The translations under genes were made by a program, and so were the position numbers. The notes beneath the pieces are model-generated. The model saw only the letters and a list, made by a program, of their open reading frames with translations. It had not been told where the DNA came from and searched no databases. DNA of 64,000 bases from Lucinisca nassula (taxonomy: Eukaryota > Mollusca > Bivalvia > Lucinida > Lucinidae). The stretch lies in the NCBI GenBank assembly GCA_963580285.1, contig OY757016.1, forward strand, positions 45,957,124 to 46,021,123. The letters are read 5' to 3'. Positions 13,701-26,538 of this stretch are shown in pieces. Each line of letters begins with the position of its first letter. The stretch's first letter is position 1.

Positions 13701-16700
13701 GCGTGAAAAGGATAATCCTGAAGATAAATGTTCACTGACGTAAAAGAAAAATAGATAAGGCAACAATCCCTGAAAATTATGGTCATCTGTGAAAAAAGTG
13801 GACATAAAGATATGCAAAATAAAGGAGTGAAAAAAGTTGGATGTGCGTGAAAAGGGTTGAAAAGGTACGAGTTCGAGAAAGAAGAAGATGTGCGTGAAAA
13901 GGATAATCCCGAAGATAAATGTACAGTGACGTGAAAGAAAAATAGACAAGGCACCAATCCGTGAAAAAAGTGGACAGGCGTGAAAAAATAGACATAGAGA
14001 AATACAAAATAAAGGAATGAAAAAAGTTGGATGTGCGTGAAAAGGGTTGAAAAGGTACCAGTTCGAGAAACTTTAAGAAGAAGATGTGCGTGAAAAGGAT
14101 AATCCTGAAGATAAATGTTCACAGACGTAAAAGAAAAATGTATAAGGCACCAATCCGTGAAAATAATGGTCACCTGTGAAAAAAGTGGACTTAAAGAAAT
14201 ACAAAATAAAAGAAGGAAAAAGATGGATGTGCGTGGGAAGGGTTGAAAAGGTACCAGTCCGAGAAACTTTAAGGAGATGTTCGTGAAAAGGATAATCCTG
14301 AAGATAAATGTTCACAGACGTAAAAGGAAAATAGATAAGGCAACAATCCGTGAAAATAATGGTCATCTGTGAAAAAAGTGGACATAAAGATATGCAAAAT
14401 AAAGGAATGAAAAAAGATGGATGTGGGTGAAAAGGTTGAAAAGGTATCTGTCCGAGAAAGAAGAAGATGCGCGTGAAAATGATAATCCCGAAGAAAAATG
14501 TAGACTGACATGAAAGGAAAAAAAAGATAAGGCACAAATCCGTGAAAAAAGTGGACATCCGTGAAAAAAGTGGACATAAAGAAATAGATAGGAAATGAAT
14601 GAAAAATGATGTGCGTGAAATGGGTTGAAAAGGTAACCGTCCGTGAAAGCAGATGTGCGTGAAAAGGATAATCACGAAGAAAAATGTACACTGATGTGAA
14701 AGAAAAACAGATAAGGCCACAATCCGTAAAAAAATGCACATTCGTGAAAAAGTGGGCATAAAGAAATGTAAAGATATACAAAATAAAAGAAGAAAAAAGA
14801 TGGATATGCGTGAGAAGGGTTGAAAAGGTACCAGTCCGAGAAACTTTAAGAAGAAGATGTGCGTGAAAAGGATTATCACGAAGATATATGTTCACTGACG
14901 TAAAAGAAAAATAGATAAGGTAACAATCTGTGAAATTAATGGTCATCTGTGAAAAAAGTGGACATAAAGATATGCAAAATAAAGGAATGAAAAAAGTTGA
15001 ATGTGCGTGAAAAGGGTTGAAAAGGTACCAGTTCGAGAAAGAAGGTGTGCGTGAAAAGGATAATCCCGAAGATAAATGTACACTGACGTGAAAGAAAACT
15101 AGACAAGGCACCAATCCGTGAAAAAAGTGGACAGGCGTGAAAAAAGTAGACATAAAGAAATACAAAATAATGGAATGAAAAAATTGGATGTGAATGAAAA
15201 GGGTTGAAAAGGGACCAGTTCGAGAAAGAAGAAGATGTGCATGAAAAGGGTAATCCCGAAGATAAATGTACACTGACGTGAACGAAAAATAGACAAGGCA
15301 CCAATCCGTGAAAAAAGTGGACAGGCGTGAAAAAAGTAGACAAAGAAATACAAAGAAAAGGAATGAAAAAAGATGTGCGTGAAAGGGTTGAAAGGTACCA
15401 GTCCGTGAAAGCAGAAGATGTGCGTGAAAAGGATAATCACGAAGAAAAATGTACACTGACGGGAAAGAAAACAGATAAGGCAAAAATATGTGAAAAAAAT
15501 GCACATGCGTGAAAAAGTGGACATAAATAAATGTAAAAGAAAGGAATGAAAAAAGATGGATGTGCGTGAAAAGGGTTGAAAAGGTGCCAGTCCGAGAAAG
15601 AAGAAGATGCGCGTGAAAAGGATAATCCCGAAGAAAAATGTAGACTGACCTGAAATAAAAATAGACAAGGCACCAATCCGTGAAAAAGTGGACAGGCGTG
15701 CAAATAGTAGACATAAAGAAATACAAAGAAAAGAAATCAAAAAAAAATGTGCGTGAAAAGGGTTGAAAGGTACCAGTGCGTGAAAAAAGAACATGTACGT
15801 GAAAAGGATAATTACGAAGATAAATGTATACTGATGTGAAAGAGAAATAGATAAGGCAACAATCCTTGAAAAAGTGGTCAATCGTTAAAAAGTAGACATA
15901 ACGAAATATAAAGAAAAGGAATGAAAAAAAGATGGATGTGCATTAAGGGTTGAAAAGGTACGTGTCCGTGAAAGAAGAAGGTGTGTGTGATTAGGATAAT
16001 CACGAAGAAAAATGTACACTTACGTAAAAGAAAAATAGATAAGGCACCAATCCGTGAAAATAATGGTCATCCGTGAAAAAGTGGACATAAAGAAATACAA
16101 AGGAGAGGAATGAAAAAAGATGTGCGTGAAAAAGTGTGAAAAGGTACCAGTCCGTGAAAGCAGAAGATGTGCGTGAAAAGGATAATCACGAAGAAAAATG
16201 TACACTAACGTGAAAGAAAACAGATAAGGCAACAATCCGTGAAAAAAGCGCACATGCGTGCAAACAGTGGACATAAAGAAATCCAAAATAAAGCAATGTA
16301 AATAGATGGATGTGCGTGAAAACGGTTGAAAAGGTACCAGTCCGAGAAAGAAGAAGATGTGCGTGAAAAGGATAATCCCGAAAATTGAACACCGACGTGA
16401 AAGAAAAATAGATAAGGCACCAATCTGTGAAAAAGTGGACATCCGTGAAAAAAGTGGACATAAAGAAATGCAAAATTAAGGAATGAAAGATGGATGTACG
16501 TGAAAAGGGTTGAAAAGGTACCAGCCCGAGAAAGAAGAAGATGTGCGTGAAAAGGTTAATCCCGAAGATAATTGTACACTGACGTGAAAGAAAAATATAT
16601 AAGGCACCAATCCCTGAAAAAGTGGACATGCGTGAAAAAGGTGGACTTAAAGAAATACAAAATAAAAGAAGAAAAAAGATGGATGTGCGTGAGAAGGGTT

Positions 16701-17490
16701 GAAAAGGTACCAGTCCGAGAAACTTTAAGAAGAAGATGTGCGTGAAAAGGATAATCCTGAAGAAAATGTTCACTGACATGAAAGGAAAAAAAAAGATTAG
16801 GTACAAATCCGTGAAAAAAGTGGACAACCGTGAAAAAAGTGGACATAAAGAAATACAAAGGAAATTAAGGAAAAACGATGTGCGTGAAAAGGGTTGAAAA
16901 GGTACCAGTCCGTGAAAGCAGATGTGCGTGAAAGGGATAATCACGAAGAAAAATGTACATTGACGTGAAAGAAAAACAGATAAGGCAACAATCCGTGAAA
17001 AAAAATGCACATGCGTGAAAATGTGGACATAAAGAAATGTAAAGAAATACAAAATAAAAGAACTAAAAAAATGGATGTGCGTGAGAAGGGTTGAAAAGGT
17101 ACCAGTCCGAGAAACTTTAAGAAGAAGATGTGCGTGAAAAGGATAATCCTGAAGATAAATGTTCACTGACGTAAAAGAAAAATAGATAAGGCAACAATCC
17201 CTGAAAATTATGGTCATCTGTGAAAAAAGTGGACATAAAGATATGCAAAATAAAGGAGTGAAAAAAGTTGGATGTGCGTGAAAAGGGTTGAAAAGGTACG
17301 AGTTCGAGAAAGAAGAAGATGTGCGTGAAAAGGATAATCCCGAAGATAAATGTACAGTGACGTGAAAGAAAAATAGACAAGGCACCAATCCGTGAAAAAA
17401 GTGGACAGGCGTGAAAAAAATAGACATAAAGAAATACAAAATAAAGGAATGAAAAAAAGTTGGATGTGCGTGAAAAGGGTTGAAAAGGTA
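10715..17490 (+). repeat. ~3.425-kb tandem duplication within left arm
   Basis: The segment at about 10,715-14,065 is repeated at about 14,140-17,490 with a constant offset near 3,425 bp. Shared rare variants include gagaaactttaaggagatg (about 10,833 and 14,258), gaattaatggtcatctgtg, and the block around 11,937 and 15,361. Copies differ by scattered substitutions and 1-3 bp indels. The limits are approximate. Confidence 0.8.
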
Positions 17491-20249
17491 CCAGATCGAG
17501 AAAGAAGATGTGCATGAAAAGGGTTATCCCGAAGATAAATGTACACTGACGTTTAGAAAAATAGACAAGGCACCAATCCGTGAAAAAAGTGGACAGGCGT
17601 GAAAAAAGTAGACATAAAGAAATACAAAGGAAAGGAATGAAAAAATAAGGTGTACGTAACAAAGGTTGAAAAGGTAGCAGTCCGTGAAAGCAGAAGATGT
17701 GCGTGAAAAGGATAATCCCGAAAAGTGTACACTGACGTGAAAGAAAAATAGATAAGGCACCAATCCGTGAAAAAGTGGACATCCGTGAAAAAAGTGGACA
17801 TAAAGAAATGCAAAATAAAGGAATGAAACAGATGGATGTGCGTGAAAAGGGTTGAAAGGTACCAGTCCGAGGAAGAAAAAGTTGCGCGTGAAAAGGATAA
17901 TCCCGAAGAAAAGTGTAGACTGACCTGACTGGCTGAAAAATAGATCAGGCACCAACCCGTGAAAAAAGTGGAATGGCGAGAAAAAAGTAGACATAAAGAA
18001 ATAGAAAGAAAAGGAATGAAAAAAGAAGATGTGCGTGAAAAGGGTTGAAAAGGTACCAGTCCGTGAAAGCAGAAGATGTGCTTGAAAAGGATAATCACGG
18101 AGAAAAAATGTACACTAACGTGAAAGAAAAACAGATAAGGCAACAATCCTTGAAAAAATTGGACATGCCTGAAAAAGTGGACATAAAGAAATGAAAAATA
18201 AAGGAATGAAACAAGCTGGATGTGCGTGAAAAGGGTTGAAAAGGTACCAGTCCGAGAAAGAAGAAGATGCGCGTGAAAAGGATAATCCCGAAGAAAAATG
18301 TAAACTGACCTGAAACAAAAATAGACAAGGCACCAATCCGTGAAAAAAGTGGACAGGCGTGAAAAAAGTAGACATAAAGACATACAAAATAAAGGAATGA
18401 AAAAAAGTTGGATGTGCGTGAAAAGGGTTGAAAATGTACCAGTTCGAGAAAGAAGAAGATGTGCGTGAAAAGGGTAATCCCGAGGATAAATGTACACTGA
18501 CGTGAAAGAAAAATAGACAAGGCACCAATCCGTGAAAAAAGTGAACAGGCGTGAAAAAAGTAGACATAAAGACATACAAAGAAAAGGTGTGAAAAAAGAA
18601 GATGTGCGTGAAAGGGTTGAAAGGTACCAGTTCGTGAAAGCAGAAGATGTGTGTGAAAAGGATAATCACGAAGAAAAATGTACACTGACATGAAAGAAAA
18701 CAGATAAGGCAACAATCCGTGAAAAAAAATGCACATGCGTGAAAAAGTGGACAGAAAGAAATGTAAAAGAAAGGAATGAAAAATGATCTATGTGCGTGAG
18801 AAGGGTTGAAAAGGTACCAGTCGGAGAAAGAAGAAGATATGCGTGAAAAGGATAATCCCAAAAAATTGTACACTGACGTGAAAGAAAAATAGATAAGGCA
18901 CCAATCCGTGGAAAAGTGGACATCCGTGAAAAAAGTGGACGTAAAGAAATCCAAAATAAAGGAATGAAAAAAGATGGATGTGCGTGAAAAGGGTTGAAAC
19001 GGTATCAGTCCGAGAAAGAAGATGCGCGTAAAAAGGACAACCCAGAAGAAAAATGTAGACTGACCTGACAGAAAAATAACCAGGGAACCAATCCGTTAAA
19101 AAAGGGACAGGCGAGAAAAAAGTAGACATATAAAGAAATACAAATAAAAGGAATGAAAAAAGAAGATGTGCATGAAAAGAGTCGAAAAGGTACCAGTCCG
19201 AGAAAGCAGAAGATGTGCGTGAAAAGGATAATCACGAAGAAAAATGTACACTTACGTGAAGAAAAACAGATAAGGCAACAATCCGTGAAAAAAGTGGACA
19301 TAAAGAAATGCAAAATAAAGGAATGAAAAAAGATGGATGTGCGTGAAAAGGGTTGAAAAGGTACCTGTCCGAGAAAGAAGAAGATGCGCGTGAAAAGGAT
19401 AATCCCGAAGAAAATTGTACACTGCCGTGAAAGAAAACAGATAAGGCAACAATCCGTGAAAAAAGTGGACATGCGTGAAAAAAGTAGACATAAAGAAATA
19501 CAAAGAAAAGGTGTGAAAAAAGAAGATGTGCGTAAATGTACACTAACGTGAAAGAAAAATAGACAAGGCACCAATCCGTGAAAAAAGTGGACAGGCGTGA
19601 AAAATGTAGACACAAATAAATACAAAGAAAAGGAATGAAAAAAGAAGATGTGCGTGAAAGGGTTGAAAGGTACCAGTTCGTGAAAGCAGAAGAGGTGCGT
19701 GAAAAGGATAATCACGAAGAAAAATGTACACTGACGTGAAAGAAAACAGATAAGGCAACAATCCGTGAAAAAAATGCACATACGTGAAATAGTGGACATA
19801 AAGAAATGTAAAAGAAAGGAACGAAAAAAGATCTATGTGCGTGAAAAGGTTTGAAAAGTTAACAGCCCGAGAAAGAAGATGCGCGTGAAAAGGACAACCC
19901 CGAAGACAAATGTAGACTGACCTGACAGAAAAATAACCAGGGAACCAATCCGTTAAAAAGTGAACAGGCGAGAAAAAAGAAGACATACAGAAATACAAAG
20001 AAAAGGAATGAAAAAAGAAGATGTGCATGAAAAGGGTGAAAGAAAAACAGATAAGGCAACAATTCGTAAAAAAGTGGATATGCCTGACAAAAGTGGACAT
20101 AAAGAAATGCAAAATAAAGGAATGAAAAAGGATGGATGTGTGTGAAAAGAGTTGAAATGGTACCAGTCCGAGAAAGAAGAAGATGCGCGTGAAAAGGATA
20201 ATCCCGAAGAAACATGTAGACTGACCTGAAAGAAAAATAGACAAGAAAA

Positions 20250-22639
20250 AAGTGGACAGGCGTGAAAAAAATAGACATAAAGAAATACAAAGAAAAAGAA
20301 TGAAAAAAGAAGCTGTGCGTGAAAAGGGTTGAAAGGTACCAGTCCGTGAAGGAATGAATATGTCCGTGAAAAGGATAATCAAGAAGATAAATGTACACTC
20401 ATGTGAAAGAAATACAGATAAGGCAACACTCCGTGAAAAAAGTGGACATCCGTGAAAAAGTGGATATAAAGAAATACAAAGGAAAGGAATGATAAAAGAA
20501 GATGTACGTTTAAAATGTTGAAAAGGTTCCAGTCCGTGAAAGCAGAAGATGTGCGTGAAAAGGATAATCAGGAATAAAAATGTACACTGACGTGAAGGAA
20601 AACAGATAAGACAACAACGTGAAAGAAAAACAGATAAGGCACGAATCTGTGAAAAGAGGACATCCGTGAAAAAGGTGGACATAAAGAAATACAAAATAAA
20701 GGAATGAAAAAAGATGGATGTGCGTGAAAAGGGTGGAAAAGGTACCTGTCCGAGAAAGAAGAAGATGCGCGTGAAAAGGATAATCCCGAAGAAAAATAAA
20801 GACTGGCATGACAGGAAAAAAAGATAAGGCACCTATCCGTTAAAAAAGTAGACATCCGTGAAAAAAGTGAACATAAAGAAATGCAATGGAAAGGAATGAA
20901 AAAGAAGATGTGCGTGAAAAGGGTGGAAAAGGTACCATTCCGTGAAAGCAGAAGAAGTGCGTGAAAAGGATAATCACGGAGAAAAATGTACACTGCCCTG
21001 AAAGAAAACAGATAAGGCAACAATCGGTGAAAAAGTGGACATGCTTGAAAAAAGTGGACATAAAGAAATACAAAATAAAGGAATGAAAAAAAGATGGATG
21101 TTCGTGAAAAGTGTTGATAAAGGTACCAGTCCGAGAAAGAAGAAGGTAGACTGGCGTGAAAGAAAAATAGTTGAGGCACCAATCCGTGAAAAAAGAGGAC
21201 AGGCGTGAAAAAAGTAGACATAAAGAATTACAAAGAAAAGGTATGAAACAAGAAGATGTGCGTGAAAAGGGTTGAAAGGTACCGTCCATGAAAGCAGAAG
21301 ATATGCATGAAAAGGATAATCACAAAGAAAAATGTACACTGACGTGAAAGAAAACAGATAAGGCAACAATCCGTGTAAAAAATGCACATGCGTGAAACAA
21401 GTGGACATAAAGAAATGTAAACTAAAGGAATGAAAAAAGAAGATAAGTGGACAGGCGTGAAAAAAATAGACATAAAGAAATACAAAGAAAAAGAATGAAA
21501 AAAGAAGCTGTGCGTGAAAAGGGTTGAAAGGTACCAGTCCGTGAAGGAATGAATATGTCCGTGAAAAGGATAATCAAGAAGATAAATGTACACTCATGTG
21601 AAAGAAATACAGATAAGGCAACACTCCGTGAAAAAAGTGGACATCCGTGAAAAAGTGGATATAAAGAAATACAAAGGAAAGGAATGATAAAAGAAGATGT
21701 ACGTTTAAAATGTTGAAAAGGTTCCAGTCCGTGAAAGCAGAAGATGTGCGTGAAAAGGATAATCAGGAATAAAAATGTACACTGACGTGAAGGAAAACAG
21801 ATAAGACAACAACGTGAAAGAAAAACAGATAAGGCACGAATCTGTGAAAAGAGGACATCCGTGAAAAAGGTGGACATAAAGAAATACAAAATAAAGGAAT
21901 GAAAAAAGATGGATGTGCGTGAAAAGGGTGGAAAAGGTACCTGTCCGAGAAAGAAGAAGATGCGCGTGAAAAGGATAATCCCGAAGAAAAATAAAGACTG
22001 GCATGACAGGAAAAAAAGATAAGGCACCTATCCGTTAAAAAAGTAGACATCCGTGAAAAAAGTGAACATAAAGAAATGCAATGGAAAGGAATGAAAAAGA
22101 AGATGTGCGTGAAAAGGGTGGAAAAGGTACCATTCCGTGAAAGCAGAAGAAGTGCGTGAAAAGGATAATCACGGAGAAAAATGTACACTGCCCTGAAAGA
22201 AAACAGATAAGGCAACAATCGGTGAAAAAGTGGACATGCTTGAAAAAAGTGGACATAAAGAAATACAAAATAAAGGAATGAAAAAAAGATGGATGTTCGT
22301 GAAAAGTGTTGATAAAGGTACCAGTCCGAGAAAGAAGAAGGTAGACTGGCGTGAAAGAAAAATAGTTGAGGCACCAATCCGTGAAAAAAGAGGACAGGCG
22401 TGAAAAAAGTAGACATAAAGAATTACAAAGAAAAGGTATGAAACAAGAAGATGTGCGTGAAAAGGGTTGAAAGGTACCGTCCATGAAAGCAGAAGATATG
22501 CATGAAAAGGATAATCACAAAGAAAAATGTACACTGACGTGAAAGAAAACAGATAAGGCAACAATCCGTGTAAAAAATGCACATGCGTGAAACAAGTGGA
22601 CATAAAGAAATGTAAACTAAAGGAATGAAAAAAGAAGAT
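20250..22639 (+). repeat. 1,195-bp tandem duplication, near-perfect
   Basis: Positions 20,250-21,444 and 21,445-22,639 appear identical wherever compared, including rare variants such as gtgaaggaatgaatatgtcc, the aacaacgtgaaagaaaaac junction and ggcatgacaggaaaaaaag. Copy 1 ends with taaactaaaggaatg followed by aaaaaagaagat, which is also the end of copy 2. The lack of differences, against strongly diverged neighbouring monomers, marks this as the most recent duplication I can see. Confidence 0.88.
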
Positions 22640-23565
22640 ATGCTTGAAAAGGGTTGAAAAGGTACCAGTCCGAGAAAGAAGAAGATGTGTGTGAAAAGGA
22701 TAATCCCGAAAAGTGTACACTGACGTGAAAGAAAAATAGATAAGGCACCAAACCGTGAAAAAGTGGACAACCGTGATAAAAGTGGACATAAGGAAATGCA
22801 AAATAAAGGAATGAAACAGATGGATGTGTGTGAAAAGGGTTGAAAAGGTACCAGTCCGAGGAAGAAGAAGATGCGTGTGAAAAGGATAAACCCGAAGAAA
22901 AATGTAGACTGACCTGACTGGCAGAAAAATAGACAAGGCAAAAACCCGTGAAAAAAGTGGAACGGCGAGAAAAAAGTAGACATAAAGAAATAGAAAGAAA
23001 AGGAATGAAAAAAAGAAGATGTGCGTGAAAAGGGTTGAAAAGGTACCAGCCCGTGAAAGCAGAAGATGTGCGTGAAAAGGACATGCCTGAAAATATTGGA
23101 CATAAAGAAATGCAAAATAAAGGAATGAAAAAAGATGGATGTGCGTGAAAACGGTTGAAAAGGTACCAGTCCGAGAAAGAAGAAGATGCGCGTGAAAAGG
23201 ATAATCACGAAGAAAAATGTAGACTGACCTGAAAGAAAAATAGACAAGGCACCAATCCGTGAAAAAAGTGGACAGGCGTGAAAAAAGTAGTCAAAGAAAT
23301 ACAAAGAAAACGAATGAAAAAAGCTGTGCGTGAAAAGGGTTGAAAGGTACCAGTCCGTGAAATAAGATGTGCGTGATAAGTATAATCACGAAGAAAAATG
23401 TACACTGACGTAAAAAAGGGTTGAAAGGTAGCAGTCCGTGAAAGAAGAATATGTCCGTGAAAAGGATAAGCACGAAGATAAATGTACACTCATGTGAAAG
23501 AAAAATAGATAAGGCAACAAACAGTTAAATAGTGGACATGCGTGAAAAAAGTGAGCAAAGATAAC

Positions 23566-23620
23566 CCTTTTCAACCCTTTTCACGCACATCTTTTTTTCA
23601 TTCCTTTTCTTTGTATATCT
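23566..23620 (-). repeat. Inverted satellite patch (SINE-empty site)
   Basis: Inside the purine-rich array about 55 bp flip to the opposite, pyrimidine-rich orientation (acccttttcaacccttttca ... ccttttctttgtatatct) before the array resumes at ttgctgagaaag. The orthologous patch at 26,148-26,207 is interrupted by a SINE after ctttgtatatct, so this copy is the empty insertion site. Confidence 0.8.
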
Positions 23621-26147
23621 TTGCTGAGAAAGAAGAAGATGTGCGTGAAAAGGATAATCCCGAAAAATGTACACTGACGTGAAAGAAAAATAGATAAGGC
23701 ACCAATCCGTGAAAAAGTGGACAACCGTGAAAAAAGTGGACATAAAGAAATACAAAATAAAGGAATGAAAAAAGATGGTTGTGCGTGAAAAGGGTGGAAA
23801 AGGTACCAGTCCGATAATCTTTAAGAAGAAGATGTGCGTGAAAAGAATAATCCTGAAGATAAATGTACACTGACGTGAAAAAAAATAGACAAGGCAACAA
23901 TCCGTGAAAATAATGGACATCTGTAAAAAAGTGGACATAAAGAAATGAAAAATAAAGGAATGAAAAAAGATGGATGTGCGTGAAAAGAGTTGAAAAGGTA
24001 CCTGTCCGAGAAAGAAGAAGATGCGCGTGAAAAAGATAATCCCGAAGAAAAATGTAGACTGACATGACAGGAAAAAAAGATAAGGCACCAATCCGTTAAA
24101 AAAGTAGACATCCGTGATAAAAGTAGCCATAAAGAAATACAAAGGAAAAGAATGAAAAAAGAAGATGTGCGTGAAAAGGGTGGAAAAGGTACCAGTCCGT
24201 AAAAGCAGAAGATGTGCGTGAAAAGGATAATCACGAAGAAAAATGTACACTGACGTGAAAGAAAAACAGAAAAGGCAACAATCCGTGAAAAAAGTGGGCA
24301 TGCGTGAAAAAAGTGGACATAAAAAAACAAAATAAAGGAATGAAAAAAAGATGAATATGCGTGAAAAGGGTTGAAAAGGTACCATTCCGAGAAAGAAGAA
24401 AAAAAAGATAATGCACCAAACCGTGAAAAAAGAGGACAGGCGTGAAAAAAAGTAGTTAAAAAGAAATACAAAGAAAAGGAATGAAACAAGAAAGTGCGTG
24501 AAAAGGGTTGAAAAGGTGCCATGCCGTAAAAGAAGATGTGCGTGAAAAGGAAAGTCACGAAGATAAATGTACACTGACGTGAAAGAAAGATAGATAAGGC
24601 AACAATCCGTGAATAAATGGGACATAAAGAAATACAAAGAAAAGGAATGAAAAAAGAAGATATGCGTGATAAGGGTTTAAAAGGCACCAGTTCGAGAAAG
24701 AAGAAGATGTGCGTGAAAAGGATAGTCACGAAGACAAATGTTCAAGCAACAATCCGAGAAAAAGTGGACATCCGTGTAAAAAGTGGACATGTGTGAAAAA
24801 GTGGACATAAAGAAATACAAAGGAGAGGAATGAAAAAAGAAGATGTGCGTGAAAAGGGTTGAAAAGGTATCAGTCTGTGAAAGCAGAAGATGTGCGTGAA
24901 AAGGATAATCACGAAGACAAATGTACACTGACATGAAAGAAAAACAGATAGGCAACAATCCGTGAAAAAAGTGGACATGCGTGAAAAACCTAGACATAAA
25001 GAAATGCAAAATAAAGGAATGAAAAAAAGATGGATGTGCGTGAAAAGGGTTGAAAAGGTTTCTGTCCGAGAAAGAAGAAGATGCGCGTGAAAAGAATAAT
25101 CCCGAAGAAAAATGTAGACTGACGTGAAAGAAAAATAGATAAGGCAACAATCCGTGAAAAAAATGCACATGCGTGAAACAAGTGGACATAAAGAAATGTA
25201 AACTAAAGGAATGAAAAAAGAAGATATGCTTGAAAAGGGTTGAAAAGGTACCAGTCCGAGAAAGAAGAAGATGTGTGTGAAAAGGATAATCCCGAAAAGT
25301 GTACACTGACGTGAAAGAAAAATAGATAAGGCACCAAACCGTGAAAAAGTGGACAACCGTGATAAAAGTGGACATAAGGAAATGCAAAATAAAGGAATGA
25401 AACAGATGGATGTGTGTGAAAAGGTTTGAAAAGGTACCAGTCCGAGGAAGAAGAAGATGCGCGTGAAAAGGATAAACCCGAAGAAAAATGTAGACTGACC
25501 TGACTGGCAGAAAAATAGACAAGGCAAAAACCCGTGAAAAAAGTGGAACGACGAGAAAAAAGTAGACATAAAGAAATAGAAAGAAAAGGAATGAAAAAAA
25601 GAAGATGTGCGTGAAAAGGGCTGAAAAGGTACCAACCCGTGAAAGCAGAAGATGTACGTGAAAAGGACATGCCTGAAAATATTGGACATAAAGAAATGCA
25701 AAATAAAGGAATGAAAAAAGATGGATGTGCGTGAAAACGGTTGAAAAGGTACCAGTCCGAGAAAGAAGAAGATGCGCGTGAAAAGGATAATCACGAAGAA
25801 AAATGTAGACTGACCTGAAAGAAAAATAGACAAGGCACCAAATCCGTGAAAAAAGTGGACAGGCGTGAAAAAAGTAGTCAAAGAAATACAAAGAAAAGGA
25901 ATGAAAAAAGCTGTGCGCGAAAAGGGTTGAAAGGTACCAGTCCGTGAAATAAGATGTGCGTGATAAGTATAATCACGAAGAAAAATGTACACTGACGTAA
26001 AAAAGGGTTGAAAGGTAGCAGTCCGTGAAAGAAGAATATGTCCGTGAAAAGGATAAGCACGAAGATAAATGTACACTCATGTGAAAGAAAAATAGATAAG
26101 GCAACAAACAGTTAAAAAGTGGACATGCGTGAAAAAAGTGAGCAAAG

Positions 26148-26207
26148 ATAACCCTTTTCAACCCTTTTCACGCACATCGTTTTTTCATTCCTTTTCTTTG
26201 TATATCT
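26148..26207 (-). repeat. Inverted satellite patch, left half of SINE-filled site
   Basis: Same inverted patch as at 23,566-23,620, ending in ctttgtatatct at 26,196-26,207, directly before the SINE. The same 12 bases reappear after the SINE at 26,539-26,550. Confidence 0.8.
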
Positions 26208-26538
26208 ACCGGCCCCGATAGCTCAGTTGGTAGAGTGTCCGCTCCGGGGAACGGGAGGTCTCGGGTTCGATCCCGGGCCGCGACATACCAAAGTCGTTAA
26301 AAATGGTACTAGCTGCTCCTCGCTTGGCACTCAGATTTACGGGGTAGAGCTAGGACTGGTCGATCCAGTGTCAGGATAATGTGACTGGGTGTGGTATCAT
26401 GTAATGTGTCTGGGACATGATACTTCAGTGAGGCAGCACTATAAACGTGAGCATTGATCTCCCTGTCGCAACCAGACACCGTCGTGATATGACTGAAAAA
26501 TTGTTGAAAGCGACGTTAAACCCGAATTCACACACACT
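26208..26538 (+). mobile_element. tRNA-derived SINE with 12-bp target-site duplication
   Basis: About 331 bp. The first ~76 bp are tRNA-like: A box tagctcagttgg and B box ggttcgatcccggg, which form an internal RNA polymerase III promoter. A non-tRNA body follows (gtactagctgctcctcgctt, acggggtagagctaggactg), then a 3' segment gttgaaagcgacgttaaacc and a CA-rich tail. It is flanked by ctttgtatatct on both sides (26,196-26,207 and 26,539-26,550), an exact target-site duplication, and the empty site survives at 23,609-23,620. The 3' end resembles molluscan tRNA-SINEs (V-SINE type, such as RUDI) from memory; this was not checked. The anticodon arm pairs poorly, so it is not a functional tRNA gene. 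Confidence 0.92.

Noticed and set aside
26208..26290. Functional tRNA gene
   Set aside because: A and B boxes are present but the acceptor and anticodon stems do not pair properly, and the sequence continues into a SINE body with target-site duplication.
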